Shown piece by piece: positions 42,023 through 52,400 of a stretch of 64,000 bases of DNA. The notes beneath the pieces are model-generated. The model saw only the letters and a program-made list of their open reading frames with translations. It did no database searches and was not told the DNA's origin. The position numbers and the translations under genes are program-made. Source of the stretch: Saccharomycopsis crataegensis (lineage: Eukaryota; Ascomycota; Saccharomycetes; Ascoideales; Saccharomycopsidaceae); assembly GCF_037102585.1 (NCBI RefSeq), contig NW_027043837.1, positions 310,001 through 374,000 of the forward strand, written 5' to 3'. Positions within the stretch are counted from its first letter, which is position 1. Every line of letters starts with the position of its first letter.

Positions 42023-44245
42023 CTAGTTGAATAATCCATCGTTTTTACCCACCACGCCATCAAGTTTCTCTTTATACATCTTGACCAAATTCTCTAATCT
42101 TTTCCGCTCGGTTATTTCATTTGTCAATTCGACAAAATGTTTATTGTTGATATCATCAATGATCTTTTTGAACTCTGTTCTCATGATACCAGCACTTGGC
42201 GATGCCACTGGGGCCATGTTACCAGGGGCCCCAGGCATGGTCAAACTAGTGTCATCATCAAGACGCTCGACAGAAATCAGAGACAACCCCTTGTGTGTCA
42301 TTGGGGCTTCGGCCAAGGATTTTTGTGGCGACGCGGTGCCAAGATTTTCGATTCTTAGCTGGGTGACTTGTTTATTCAATTGATTGATGGTATTGAAACT
42401 ATCATTGGCCTTACGTTCCAATTCACCATTACTGGCCTCGGTTTGCATCAAGAGTAAATTGGTCTGTTCCAAGTTCTGAATGGCGTTGGTGAGTTTTTTT
42501 TCGAGGTTGAGTTTCATCAAATTTTGCTCGGCCAAGATCTTGTTGAACGATTCACGTTCGGTCTTGAATTGTTTTGTCAAATAATCATTGGCAAATTTAA
42601 GATCTTTAATTTTGGTCCGCAAGTCGTTGACTTCTTTGGAATTATTATTGTTAGTGACCGACGACGAACGCGATCCGAATGGCGATTCGGCGCGGTTGAT
42701 CATTGGGGATTTCATCATTGGCAAATGATAAGATGGCGAGAAATCAACACTGGTGACGCTAGTTTCTGACGAATTTGGAGAAATATCACCTTCGAGGCTA
42801 TCATCTTTCTTGGTGTTTCTAAGATGGACATTTTCACGGAATGTCAGCTCTTGCAATAAATTTTCCTGGTCGTAATTAAGGATCCTGTTGATACAACCTT
42901 TCACCCAGCTGGTTTTACTAAGGATTTCGTCATTGTTGTTATAGTTATAATCACTAATCATCATTGATGTTCTTTTATCGACAGGATCAGGCAATTGAAT
43001 ATCTTTTTGCACCGCTACCGACGCGACAAAACTCACGATTTCGTCGATCGATTTATTGAAAATCGCGGTCTTATTTTCAATCATTTGCATTGATGATGCA
43101 TTTTTCTTGCCCAACATTGGGGAGTTCAACATTGGGGATTTGAATAAATATTCACTAAACGTTGGTGATCTTGGAGTGGATACTGGCGACAAGCTGTTGG
43201 TGGTGATGTTTTTTTGAAGTTTCAAGTTGATAGAGATGTTATTGATATACCCAATGACCAAACAGGTGAAAAAATGCGAGAAGAGCCTTTTTTGATGAGA
43301 TTCGATCTTGTCATTAACGATCTTTAGTTTGTCACAATCAAGTAAATACTTGGACAATGACGATCCGATCAATTGCCGCTCAAGTTTGCTATTCAATGTG
43401 TTGATACTTTCGAACTCCAACCGCGATTGTCTAGAAGATGGCTTATAATCAGCGTTGGCGATGCCGGTAGGGTCCACATCTTGGGCTTGGTATTTTTCGA
43501 GAATATCTTTCAACGCCCCTATTGAGTCGTTTACCGAAGTTTGCAACGCCTTGCGCTCTTCCACAAGCGCTAATATTTTCCGCTTCAATTTCTTGATTTC
43601 GTCAAGCGATAATATTGTCGAATTATTGATCCTGTCGGTGTTGGTTGACCGGTTCTTCTTTAATGATGAACGAAGAAACTCGAGTTCGTCAGTCGATTCC
43701 AAATAAAGATTCAAGTTGTATAAAGCATTTTCTATCAATATCTTAAGAATCAAATCATTAGTGTTGGAGTTTTTGGTGGCGTTGAATAGCGTCTTGATAT
43801 CATCAGAGAGCTTGATATCCTTTAAATTCGGGAACCCCGGTTTTGGATCATTGTTACTAGTATTATTGTTATTGTTGGGCTGCAGTTGATCGTCTGCACC
43901 CTTTTTATTGACATCGTTGTTGATTAAAGTGTTGGATAGTTCAGAAAGGTAAAACTTATAGGAATCATTTAAGTAGTTTAAATCATTCTCCAGCAGGGTT
44001 TGGTCGACCTGGTTGGGGTTCCCAATCACCCCGTTGTTCTGAACACGGTCTCGATAATCGGTCTTCAAGAAGTTGTAAAGGTTGGCAAAACTTTTATCAT
44101 CGTACTGATTCAACAAAGGAGACGACCCAAATACTGGATTATGGGAGTTTGGGTTGGGACTTCGAGAAGATTTGAATGGCGAGTCGTGGATCAATGATAA
44201 CCCTGTTAGAAGCACCTGGTTGTTCGAGGCTGACGACGACGACAT
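42023..44245 (-). CDS. Coiled-coil, SP-rich protein of unknown function
   Basis: A 740-residue soluble protein I do not recognise. The N-terminus is Ser/Pro/Asn-rich with several SP sites (DSPFKSSRSPNPN, GSSPLLN). A helical region covers about 45-290. The middle has SP/TP clusters with near-repeats KSPMLNSPMLG and KSPMINRAESPFG. The C-terminal third (about 530-735) is heptad-rich coiled coil (LRTKIKDLKFANDYLTKQF; LERKANDSFNTINQL; ERKRLENLVKMYKEKL). The layout suggests a CDK/MAPK-regulated scaffold of the cytoskeleton, spindle pole or polarity machinery; that is inference only. Single intact frame. Confidence 0.82.
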   Translation of the reverse strand: MSSSSASNNQVLLTGLSLIHDSPFKSSRSPNPNSHNPVFGSSPLLNQYDDKSFANLYNFLKTDYRDRVQNNGVIGNPNQVDQTLLENDLNYLNDSYKFYLSELSNTLINNDVNKKGADDQLQPNNNNNTSNNDPKPGFPNLKDIKLSDDIKTLFNATKNSNTNDLILKILIENALYNLNLYLESTDELEFLRSSLKKNRSTNTDRINNSTILSLDEIKKLKRKILALVEERKALQTSVNDSIGALKDILEKYQAQDVDPTGIANADYKPSSRQSRLEFESINTLNSKLERQLIGSSLSKYLLDCDKLKIVNDKIESHQKRLFSHFFTCLVIGYINNISINLKLQKNITTNSLSPVSTPRSPTFSEYLFKSPMLNSPMLGKKNASSMQMIENKTAIFNKSIDEIVSFVASVAVQKDIQLPDPVDKRTSMMISDYNYNNNDEILSKTSWVKGCINRILNYDQENLLQELTFRENVHLRNTKKDDSLEGDISPNSSETSVTSVDFSPSYHLPMMKSPMINRAESPFGSRSSSVTNNNNSKEVNDLRTKIKDLKFANDYLTKQFKTERESFNKILAEQNLMKLNLEKKLTNAIQNLEQTNLLLMQTEASNGELERKANDSFNTINQLNKQVTQLRIENLGTASPQKSLAEAPMTHKGLSLISVERLDDDTSLTMPGAPGNMAPVASPSAGIMRTEFKKIIDDINNKHFVELTNEITERKRLENLVKMYKEKLDGVVGKNDGLFN

Positions 44246-44552
44246 TATTATTAATTAAGGATTATAAAATAATGAGTAGCCGGTAAGATAGAGGAAAAGG
44301 GCAGGATGATAAACACACTCCTTCCTTCCAACAATAAAATACTAGTGAAACAAATAAGGGGATCAGGATGTATCCTCGTTCCTCACTGCTGTTATGTTTT
44401 TTCAATTTTTTTGGTGTTTAAAATTCTCTACACGGGGTGAGGGGTGCAGGACCCCTTGTTACTCACCGAGATCCTCGTCTAACAATCCAGAAAATTTATA
44501 TCGTGTCTATTATTATTATATTATAATTATATGAAGAAAAGAATATTACCAG
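44246..44552. other. Spacer with recurrent GGGTGCAG motif
   Basis: Upstream of the coiled-coil gene. It holds the 27-bp block 44442-44468 that matches 8271-8297 at 23 positions, 197 bp before the ATG. Confidence 0.5.
44442..44468. promoter_or_regulatory. Recurrent GGGTGCAG-ACCCC motif, second copy
   Basis: See 8271. Same orientation on the plus strand although the downstream gene lies on the minus strand, which fits a nearly palindromic site. Confidence 0.35.
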
Positions 44553-45404
44553 CTAAATAAAACAGACAAGCAACAGCGGGATCACTGCAAACTGGATGGT
44601 GTCCAGCACGCCCCAAATGGTTTCCTTGGTGAGGTCACTAATCACCACAAAACCCTCGCCAAACGACCATGCCACCAAGTAAGCGACCCACGACATCAAA
44701 AAAATCGGCATCACTGCCATGGCCAACAGTTGGATAGCTTTTCCAATCACTAATGACCGGGTTAATGACACCACCAATCCCATCTGGACCGCGAGGGACA
44801 CCAAGGCGGCAAGGCATTTGATGGTGTTGCACGTGAACGACGCGATAAGTAGCACCGATACTAGCACTTCTGTGAGAATAATCGCGCACAATGAGCTCTC
44901 AGGGGTTTTCAATAACTCTAGACAGCTGCTGTTGGTACAATATATCTGGATTGTGAACATAAGAAGTGGCCAGCTGAATAACCAGCAAATGTACCGGACA
45001 TAGTAGATCTTTCTACTGCTGGCCACCATAAGGCGCTGATGTAGTTGTTCTTCATCCATAATCCTCAAGTTTCGATTGATGAGTCGATTATTTTCGTCGA
45101 GATAGATTTTAATATACCCGAGATCCGACACGATGAAATAATAATTGACGAACGCAATACCACTGAGCAAAAGTGGCAACAATTCATGAAATACCAGTAG
45201 CCCAAGATACGACAGTAGTGTTCGGTTATTGGTGAGCTTGAATAGATGGAAAATCGTAGAGCTAAGGAATATTCCAGAAAACCCCCAGCTCTGGTTGTTT
45301 TGGATCTTTGATAGCCATTTTAGAAGATTTATGACCTTTATTTTATCATTACTTCCAATATGCAGCGATTGTTTTTGTGCAGTCTCAACATCAATCGAGA
45401 TCAT
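44553..45404 (-). CDS. Opsin-related seven-span membrane protein without retinal lysine
   Basis: Microbial-rhodopsin-fold protein of the fungal ORP (Hsp30/Yro2/Mrh1) type. I start at the ATG at 45404 (MISIDVETAQ), giving 283 residues; the frame extends upstream only through a poly-Lys stretch coded by an A/T homopolymer. Helix C reads YYVRYICWLFSWPLL, aligning with the bacteriorhodopsin block that holds Arg82, Asp85, Trp86 and Pro91: Arg, Trp and Pro are kept, the acceptor Asp is Cys. Helix G reads ETIWGVLDTIQFAVI, aligning with the Asp212/Lys216 block: Asp is kept, the Schiff-base Lys is Phe. It therefore cannot bind retinal in the usual way, as in other ORPs, which are stress- and plasma-membrane-linked. 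Confidence 0.85.
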   Translation of the reverse strand: MISIDVETAQKQSLHIGSNDKIKVINLLKWLSKIQNNQSWGFSGIFLSSTIFHLFKLTNNRTLLSYLGLLVFHELLPLLLSGIAFVNYYFIVSDLGYIKIYLDENNRLINRNLRIMDEEQLHQRLMVASSRKIYYVRYICWLFSWPLLMFTIQIYCTNSSCLELLKTPESSLCAIILTEVLVSVLLIASFTCNTIKCLAALVSLAVQMGLVVSLTRSLVIGKAIQLLAMAVMPIFLMSWVAYLVAWSFGEGFVVISDLTKETIWGVLDTIQFAVIPLLLVCFI

Positions 45405-46054
45405 TAGTTGTGTGGTGATTCTATTATTTTTCTTTTTTTTTTTTTTTTTAAAAAAAAAAGAAAGAGTAATAAAAATAAAAAAACAAGTCATAACTGGTTA
45501 TCAGGGACTCATTATGGATTATATGTGTATCTCATAAAACCCTTCGCTTAGCCATGGAGCCACCAATTATCCAAGTGGCATTGATGGCCAGTGGTAAATG
45601 CGGTGAAACCTGCAATGTTGACTGCATAATGGTAACTTGTGAAGATTACCATGCAAGCGGACAATACCATTGCAAACATCCACGAAAACACCACGGTTTG
45701 TCAGTGTCAATCCATGGAACGTGCCCTGTATGAGTAGTCAAGACAGTAGGGGGAAGACACAATAGTTGATCTTTCTTCGTTCGGTAGCTTTCTCATTGAG
45801 AGATAGATTTCCGACGATGGAAGTTTCTATTGGGGTAGTTTTATTAGATATTATTATCATTACATGGTATCAATAACATACGTACATTTTCTTACACGCC
45901 AATGATTAGCAGGAACGATATATACAATAATCACTGATACTAATACCAAATCTCAAGCTTTACTTTTTACTCTCTGTTCTGTTTAGAAAATCATCAGTAA
46001 ATGCACACTTACGTTATACTTTATGACAGGGATCGGCGGTATTTGGGGACTAAA
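45405..46054. other. Spacer between opsin-like gene and RPS10 promoter
   Basis: Starts with an 18-T run followed by a 10-A run (about 45429-45460). Holds the 59-codon Cys-rich frame at 45554 and otherwise nothing supported. Confidence 0.5.
45554..45733 (+). CDS. Candidate 59-residue Cys/His-rich small protein
   Basis: ATG frame with six Cys spaced CX3CX3CX4CX10CX16C and seven His (CGETCNVDCIMVTC then YHCKHPRKHHG). No signal peptide. Its composition is far from the AT-rich spacer around it, and such Cys density is rare by chance, so a metal-binding or disulfide mini-protein is possible. No homologue is recognised, and it overlaps the presumed promoter of the opsin-like gene. Weakly supported. 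Confidence 0.3.
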   Translation: MEPPIIQVALMASGKCGETCNVDCIMVTCEDYHASGQYHCKHPRKHHGLSVSIHGTCPV

Positions 46055-46202
46055 CACGTGATGCACATTAGGGCTATAAAATTACAAGCTAAAAGATTCT
46101 CATCAGGGCGTAACATTACCATGTGACAGGCATTCACGTGACACACACGTGTACACGAACCACCAATTCCCCTTCGGTGGTTCTCTCTTTGCCAAACCCT
46201 AA
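46055..46202. promoter_or_regulatory. RPS10 promoter sites: Tbf1 and Cbf1 types
   Basis: CACGTG at 46055, 46135 and 46146 (Cbf1-type, the second as TCACGTGAC) and TTAGGG at 46068 plus CCCTAA at 46197 (Tbf1-type), all 130-280 bp before the RPS10 ATG. Tbf1 with Cbf1 is the known ribosomal-protein promoter pair in Candida albicans, thought to predate the Rap1 system of Saccharomyces. Confidence 0.65.
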
Positions 46203-46332
46203 CACCACGCAAAAATCATGGTCTGCGATCGCTTCAGCCCAGAGAAAAATAATCCAAAACGATTTTTCACTTAACAGAGGTTGGTCAGGTTAAAGATTGA
46301 ATTAGTAACCATTTGTTAAAGTATCGTTCAAT

Positions 46333-47285
46333 ATGCTTATTCCAAAGGAAGACAGAAAGAAGATCCACCAATATCTTTTCCAAGGTATGTAGAGAATTCG
46401 AATGTGTTGAAAAATGTTTATGATGGGAGGGGGAACAATTTTGATGATTTGCGCAATGAATAAAGATTTGAATGAGGGATGTGTTGAGATTAATAGAAGG
46501 AAATCAGAATATAGTGAGAATGTGCTTATAAGTTTGAACATCGAGTTATGCTCACTGAGTTGTTTTATATTATCAAATCAAGATTTATAATTTTTTTATT
46601 TTCATATCAAAAAGCTCTGAATCATTTGAATATAATAATTCATCATCAATATCATCGAATAGATTACTACAGGTCAATTTTGGAATAAAATTAGAAGTTG
46701 TGATAATATGAACTTAAAATTTTCTTCAATATCAAAAGAGGGCAAAATGAAATATCTTGCAATTCAGCAAACCCAGGAAGAGCAACTGGTAAAACGAAAC
46801 CAAACTATAAAATGCACTGCAAATCAATGATATTCATTACTGTTTTTCTCGAATGCCAACTCACTTTTTTACCTCTCCCCCAATGTCAAATGATCTTGTT
46901 TGACATTTTATCAAAACATCAAGTTACGAAATTATGTTATCACCAGCATAAATTATACAGAAATACTAACAATTGTTTTTCAGAGGGTGTTGTCGTTGCT
47001 AAGAAGGACTTTGAAATTCCTCACGATGTCATCGACACCAAGAACTTGTTCGTCATCAAGGCTCTTCAATCCTTGACCTCCAAGGGTTACGTCAAGACTC
47101 AATTCTCATGGCAATACTACTACTACACCTTGACTGACGAAGGTGTTGAATACTTGAGAGAATGGTTGCACGTTCCAGAAGGTGTTTTGCCAGCTACCAG
47201 ATTGAAGGAATCTATCCCAGAAAGACCAAACAGAGGTCCAAGAGGTCCAAGAGGTAGAAGACCAGCTGGTAGAGGTAGAGACTAA
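46333..47285 (+). CDS. RPS10: 40S ribosomal protein eS10, two exons
   Basis: Exon 1, 46333-46384, codes MLIPKEDRKKIHQYLFQ. The intron 46385-46983 (599 nt) starts GTATGT, has a TACTAAC branch site at 46964-46970 and ends TTTTTCAG. Exon 2 is 46984-47285. The product is 117 residues: EGVVVAKKDF, LFVIKALQSLTSKGYVKTQF, the YYYYTLTDEGVEYLR core, and an Arg/Gly/Pro tail with PRGPRGRRPAGRGRD. Length fits yeast Rps10 (105). The long single 5' intron is typical of yeast ribosomal-protein genes. Codons are strongly biased (AAG, AGA, TTG), as in highly expressed genes. Confidence 0.97.
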
Positions 47286-47921
47286 ATTGTTTTTTAATCA
47301 ACCTTATGTGTTTAAATAACAATAACAAAGAAAAAAATCTTTTTTAGCTAATTAAATTATGAATTGTAATGATGTATTTTAATTTATCGGTCTCATCTCA
47401 CGGTTACCATACTTTTTTTGAGATGAGTATTATTTCCTTTGTTTAATTGCTTCGATTTTTTTTTTATCAATTTTAAATTTCGTATGTAACTATTATGAAT
47501 TTTATATCTAACTTATCCAAAAAGAACAACTTATTGTGTCATTTATTGTAGAGTTTTATGTGAATTCTGGACGGCAAGTAGAGTTTTGAATTTCTCCCCT
47601 GCTGACCTGACAAAAAAGAAAGTATGGTAAACCCATGCAAGGACTGTAAAAGGTCTATCACGCTGGTTAAAAAATCAAAAAGGTCTATAACGGATATGTT
47701 ACTTAGGAGTATATTTTTGGAATGCGAAAAGAATTTAGCAAAAAGCATATCAGGCAAAATAATAGAAAAGGCTAAAATTAAACAGATGAAGAGTTAAATT
47801 AGAATGGGAAAAACCGATAGGTGCGGCAAAGAACAAAAAACATAAAAGAACAAAAAAGCAATATAAAACCAACACAATAAATGTGAACCGTGAAAACTCA
47901 AAGAATATAAAATAAAGCCAC
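47286..47921. other. Convergent spacer RPS10 / permease copy 1
   Basis: AT-rich, with T-runs near 47411 and 47457. No gene seen. Marks the change from dense core genes to the gene-poor right arm. Confidence 0.5.
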
Positions 47922-49481
47922 CTAATACATATAATCGTAACTTGGGTTTTTGTCACCAACTAAAATCTTCTTTCTTTCAGAAAGCTCATTGAAACTGTCT
48001 TTGTACTCTCTTGATCTCTTCTTCTTGTTTTCGTGATAAACCAAGCACACGTAGGCAATTACTAGTAATAATGACACAATTTCCCAGACATACCCTACTG
48101 TGGTGGCCTTGGTGAGTTTGATGTTGTTATTAAGAAGGATGAACAACCCATAAAGACCTGACAAATCTGATAAACTGATCATGAGAGATGTAGCCACCGA
48201 TCTTCTTAAATGACCACACAAGTTAAAAGTGGCCCATCCAATGAAGTGTGGAAGCGCAGAATAGGCCCCGCAAGCGATAAAGAAATCGGTGGAGTACTTC
48301 CATGGATCTTTCATACTCACGCTGTGAATGTATCGAAGCACCATAAGACCGTATATTGTGAATATTGTGCCAACAATAACGAACGGAGACCGTATTCTAA
48401 AGTAGTCAGACATGTATCCAGTAAAGATAATGTAAAGGAACCCGCAAATCCATGGGTAAATTGCCTTTTCCATGGCCCCTTCAACTGAGTAACCAAGGAA
48501 ATTGAAACTGATACTTTGAATGTAGGTGAAATCATAAGGAATAATTCCCAAGAACATGGCAGCAATCCCCGGAAGCCAAACCATTGGGTCTCTAAGGGTT
48601 TGGCCAACTTCTTTCCAAGAGAAGCTAATATTGTACCCGGATTTCCCAAAGTAAACTTCCAACTTCTTGACGATGAAGAGGGTTTCGTTGTTAGTGAAGA
48701 ATCTCATACCTTCAGGGAAATCAGGTAAGATGAAGAACAAGATAAAAGCACTTCCCATAGTGATGCTACCCTCAATAATCAACAACCATCTCCAGGTTTC
48801 AAGCCCATAACGGTCATGCATATGAAGGTTGATACCGTAACAGAGAACGGTGTTGATAAGCATGGCAATGTGCTGAGTGGAGTAGAAATAGGAGATTCTC
48901 TTTTGTGATTCTCTTCTCTCATAATAATGTGCAAGGATATAAAAGACGGCACTGTCACAACCTGATTGAAACACACCATGGAAGAATTCGCAAGCGATAT
49001 AGCCACTATAACTCTTCACAAAACCAGAAGCTAGAACAAAGGCACCATAGAATAGCACAGAAATACTGATCCAGAAATGAGGTCTGACGGATTTCAATAT
49101 CAAGTTGGAGAAGAATTGGAAAAACACATATGGGGAAAAGAAAGCAGCACAGGCCGCGAAATACTGTAATTGGGTGATTTCGAGGGTAGAGGTGATACCA
49201 TTAAGATAAAGAAGCCCAAAATGCGTACGGTCAAAATTAGCGATGAGATAAAGAAGACAGAACGGAGCCAAGACGAAAAAGTCGATCTTCCACATAAGTT
49301 TTCTTTCGTCAATTTGTAATTCTAGAGCAAACTCTTTCACTTTAAGAGCTTTGGATTCGTCATTAAGGAAAAAGTCATTGTTCAATGAAAAATGTGACGA
49401 ATCATAGTTTTCATCTTCGTGTTTGTCCTCGATGTTGAAGAGCTCTATTTCTCTTTGGTCCTTTGACTTAATGGAGTCCAT
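47922..49481 (-). CDS. ACS-family permease, array copy 1 (intact)
   Basis: A 519-residue MFS transporter of the DAL5/allantoate-permease (anion:cation symporter) family. After a charged N-terminus (FFLNDESKALKVKE) come span 1 with PFCLLYLIANFDRTHFGLLY, the GYIACEFFHGVFQSGCDSAVFY block of spans 4-5, ETWRWLLIIEGS at span 6, and the C-half block GWATFNLCGHLRRSVATSL near span 10. It ends with GDKNPSYDYMY. Substrate unknown. It is the only member of the four-copy array on the minus strand, about 75-80% like copy 3 by eye. It appears to be the donor of a segment in copy 2. Confidence 0.9.
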   Translation of the reverse strand: MDSIKSKDQREIELFNIEDKHEDENYDSSHFSLNNDFFLNDESKALKVKEFALELQIDERKLMWKIDFFVLAPFCLLYLIANFDRTHFGLLYLNGITSTLEITQLQYFAACAAFFSPYVFFQFFSNLILKSVRPHFWISISVLFYGAFVLASGFVKSYSGYIACEFFHGVFQSGCDSAVFYILAHYYERRESQKRISYFYSTQHIAMLINTVLCYGINLHMHDRYGLETWRWLLIIEGSITMGSAFILFFILPDFPEGMRFFTNNETLFIVKKLEVYFGKSGYNISFSWKEVGQTLRDPMVWLPGIAAMFLGIIPYDFTYIQSISFNFLGYSVEGAMEKAIYPWICGFLYIIFTGYMSDYFRIRSPFVIVGTIFTIYGLMVLRYIHSVSMKDPWKYSTDFFIACGAYSALPHFIGWATFNLCGHLRRSVATSLMISLSDLSGLYGLFILLNNNIKLTKATTVGYVWEIVSLLLVIAYVCLVYHENKKKRSREYKDSFNELSERKKILVGDKNPSYDYMY

Positions 49482-52400
49482 GGCATGCGGCGATTGAAAT
49501 CTAGAATTCTTGATGTATTCAAAAGAGGAACATACAGCTCATCGAGACAGAAAGTATTATCTTTATATAAATTTCGTGGAATGATCAGACATTTTTTCAT
49601 TTTCAAAGTTAGCTCCCTTTTCCTATTCTTAACTATTGTTCCCGAAGAGAAGGTTTGTTTTTGATACTAGCGTCGATCGCCCAGTCTGACAAAGTTCAAA
49701 GATAGTTTGGTTTGACGCAGCCTAAAGTCCTAACTACACGCTCGATTGCATCCAGGGATATGAAGCTGCTAATTGACCAATTAGTAAGTCATTAGAACAC
49801 CCACACAGTAAGCTAAATCAAATATGGTAACCAAAACTGGTCCACTCAGCAGAGTATTTCAGAGAAATAATAGAAGCAAAATATAAGGCGAAAGTCAGGG
49901 ATACCGGATATCTGTATAGTCACATGATATGTACCGTAACTATTCACCTGGAAGTCCGGAGTGGTAAGAGCAGGCCTTGCTGATAACCTGTTTAATATGC
50001 GGATGTTTCAGTCAACAGATAAGCATTATTGAAATAGCTGTCAGTATGACAGTAGTATAGCAGGTCTCAGATTCTGGAGTTTTTAGTTGTTTCTAGGGAT
50101 CAATAAAGGTATGAAGTATAATTTCTAATATTCGCCAGATCGTATGACTAAAGTGACAATTTTGGATGCGTTTCCGTCTTTTTGCATTTAAATTCGATTA
50201 CAGTATCATGCCTCATGGATTATTGCTGTTATGATTATATTATTAAATACGTTGTTATACTTGAGAAGCACCGAGCTGACCGTCATCGGTAAAGACAGAC
50301 ATAGGATTAGAAACAAGTTCTGGCATATGAATGCGAACTAATTGTTCTATCCTTCTACTATGCGCTCCCTGTAGGCTAGTAGGACTGCTGAATCTTAAAC
50401 AACATCCTTCGTTTTACGAGAAACAGAAGCCCCCACACAGATATGTAAGTATAGAATACTTGTATCTACTGCACGAAAAGAAAACAATAGTCCAAGTCTC
50501 GATATATATATAGAACATTTCTGCTTAGTGAGGTGGTTGAATCAACATGGGAGGATGGCACCACAGTAGAGGTATACCCTATAATATTAAGCTTTGCCAT
50601 CTGGGCCCCCGCCATCAGCAGTCTGGTTAGAAGTTCAACGCGTCATATTACTCAATAAATACAGTAAATCTGGCCAGTCTTAGAACAAAGATATCAATCA
50701 TTGATGAGCAACTACGCTGTCTGAGATATTTCAGTGTCTTACGCAGTTGTAGACCCCTATAAGCGGAAATTTTCAATTTGCTCGACCTGCGGAGTATTTA
50801 GTGTATTTTTTAGTATAATTGATATAAATTATTTGCAAAAAGCAAAAAAAAAAAAAAGAATAAGGAGCCATTTTCGGCGGGTCTTTTTTTTTTTTGTTCC
50901 TTCAGAAAAGAGAAGTCAAAAAAGTGGGTCTGCGTTGTGAACATTGGATTCCATCTAATTGTGGAACATATATTTGTGGGAGAAGCGACAAACACTCATG
51001 CAATGATGATAAATCACGAACAAGGACAAGAATTGGGCTGGCACTGCAGACACTAATTAGAAGCCATGCTCCCGTAAGCATGTACCGTTTGTGAGGTACC
51101 ATCCTCCAATGATGAATGATCGAGATACTAGCCATATACTTCACTGACAAGCGATATCTTGTATGGTTAATGTGACTTAGCATAATAATAAATTGTACGT
51201 GATTGGTGAAAATATCATACATATATATATCGTGGGGAGGTTCTGGTTTTCGTGGAAAGAAAACTCAACTATTGAAGGATCCAGTAATCCCACAGGCTCG
51301 AGCGCACAGTAGATGATCATTGGGTGATCTATAGGTACAATCAGTAATATTAAAGAGCACCTTTAAACTCTAACACTCTTCTTATATAATCAGCCTTAGT
51401 CACTCTTATAATGTTGTTTACTTAGTCACATTTAATCTTTTCCTCTTCATATCTTATCTTATCTTTTTTATTTCTAATTCCTAATTTCACAGTTTCGGCT
51501 ATTGAATAGTACTTACGAAGAATTTTTTTTTTCCATCGCTACATAATAATATATTGTTTCCAACAAACAAGCCAAATTAGCACAATAATTGTCCTCCAAA
51601 TGGGGATTCTCTTGTCAATTTGACCAAATCAAACATATAAAAAACCAGAGCAGTAAAAGTAATGCAACTAAAAAAAGGGAAAAGAAGTTGCTTCCTTTCA
51701 GTTATGAAACAATGGTTATTTTTCAGGAACATCAGAAATGCACTGGAAAGCATCAAGTAAGTGTCTTCAACTCAACCGTTGCTACAATATTTTAGAAAGT
51801 CAACCTCACTTGCAGATGTTGGGTATTAGAGTCGTATCATTGCACATAATAACTGGCAGTAGATTCACACACAAATAAATACTCCCGGAATAAATATAGG
51901 GTAGGTTTCATGAGGTGAGTGGATAAAAATCTCAATCTTATAACATCTTTCTTAGGTCCATAGCCCCAAACAGTAGAACATAGGATTACAGCACATCATT
52001 TGGAGGTCGAAGGTATGGGCAAGTAGCGCATTCTATAATATACGCAAAGTAACACATCTTGTTGACGATCTATTATAGGGTAATCTTTCATGGGTAGATC
52101 TGAGGCATTTTTTTTTGTCAAATCGGTTTATCTAAATCATTACTGTGCGAATACCTCTACTAAAAACAAGCTCCGATTGTTTTTTCGTCTGCTTTAATTT
52201 TCGCTATTACTCATAAAAATGACTGTTCTGCAATATTTGCTGGCCAACCACATTGGTTGGAGTCCGCCAATATGTATACCGTGTCCACGGTACTTTTCTG
52301 AGGGCCGAGTCCGAGCTCTTGGCGTATGCACAACCCCACGAAAACCAGGAAAAAAACGTGGGACGCTGCATTACTGAGAGATATCACAACAAATTACCAC

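Noticed and set aside
45405-45491. N-terminal extension of the opsin-like protein (MTCFFIF then poly-Lys)
   Set aside because: Coded by an A/T homopolymer stretch outside the family domain; the ATG at 45404 is more likely.
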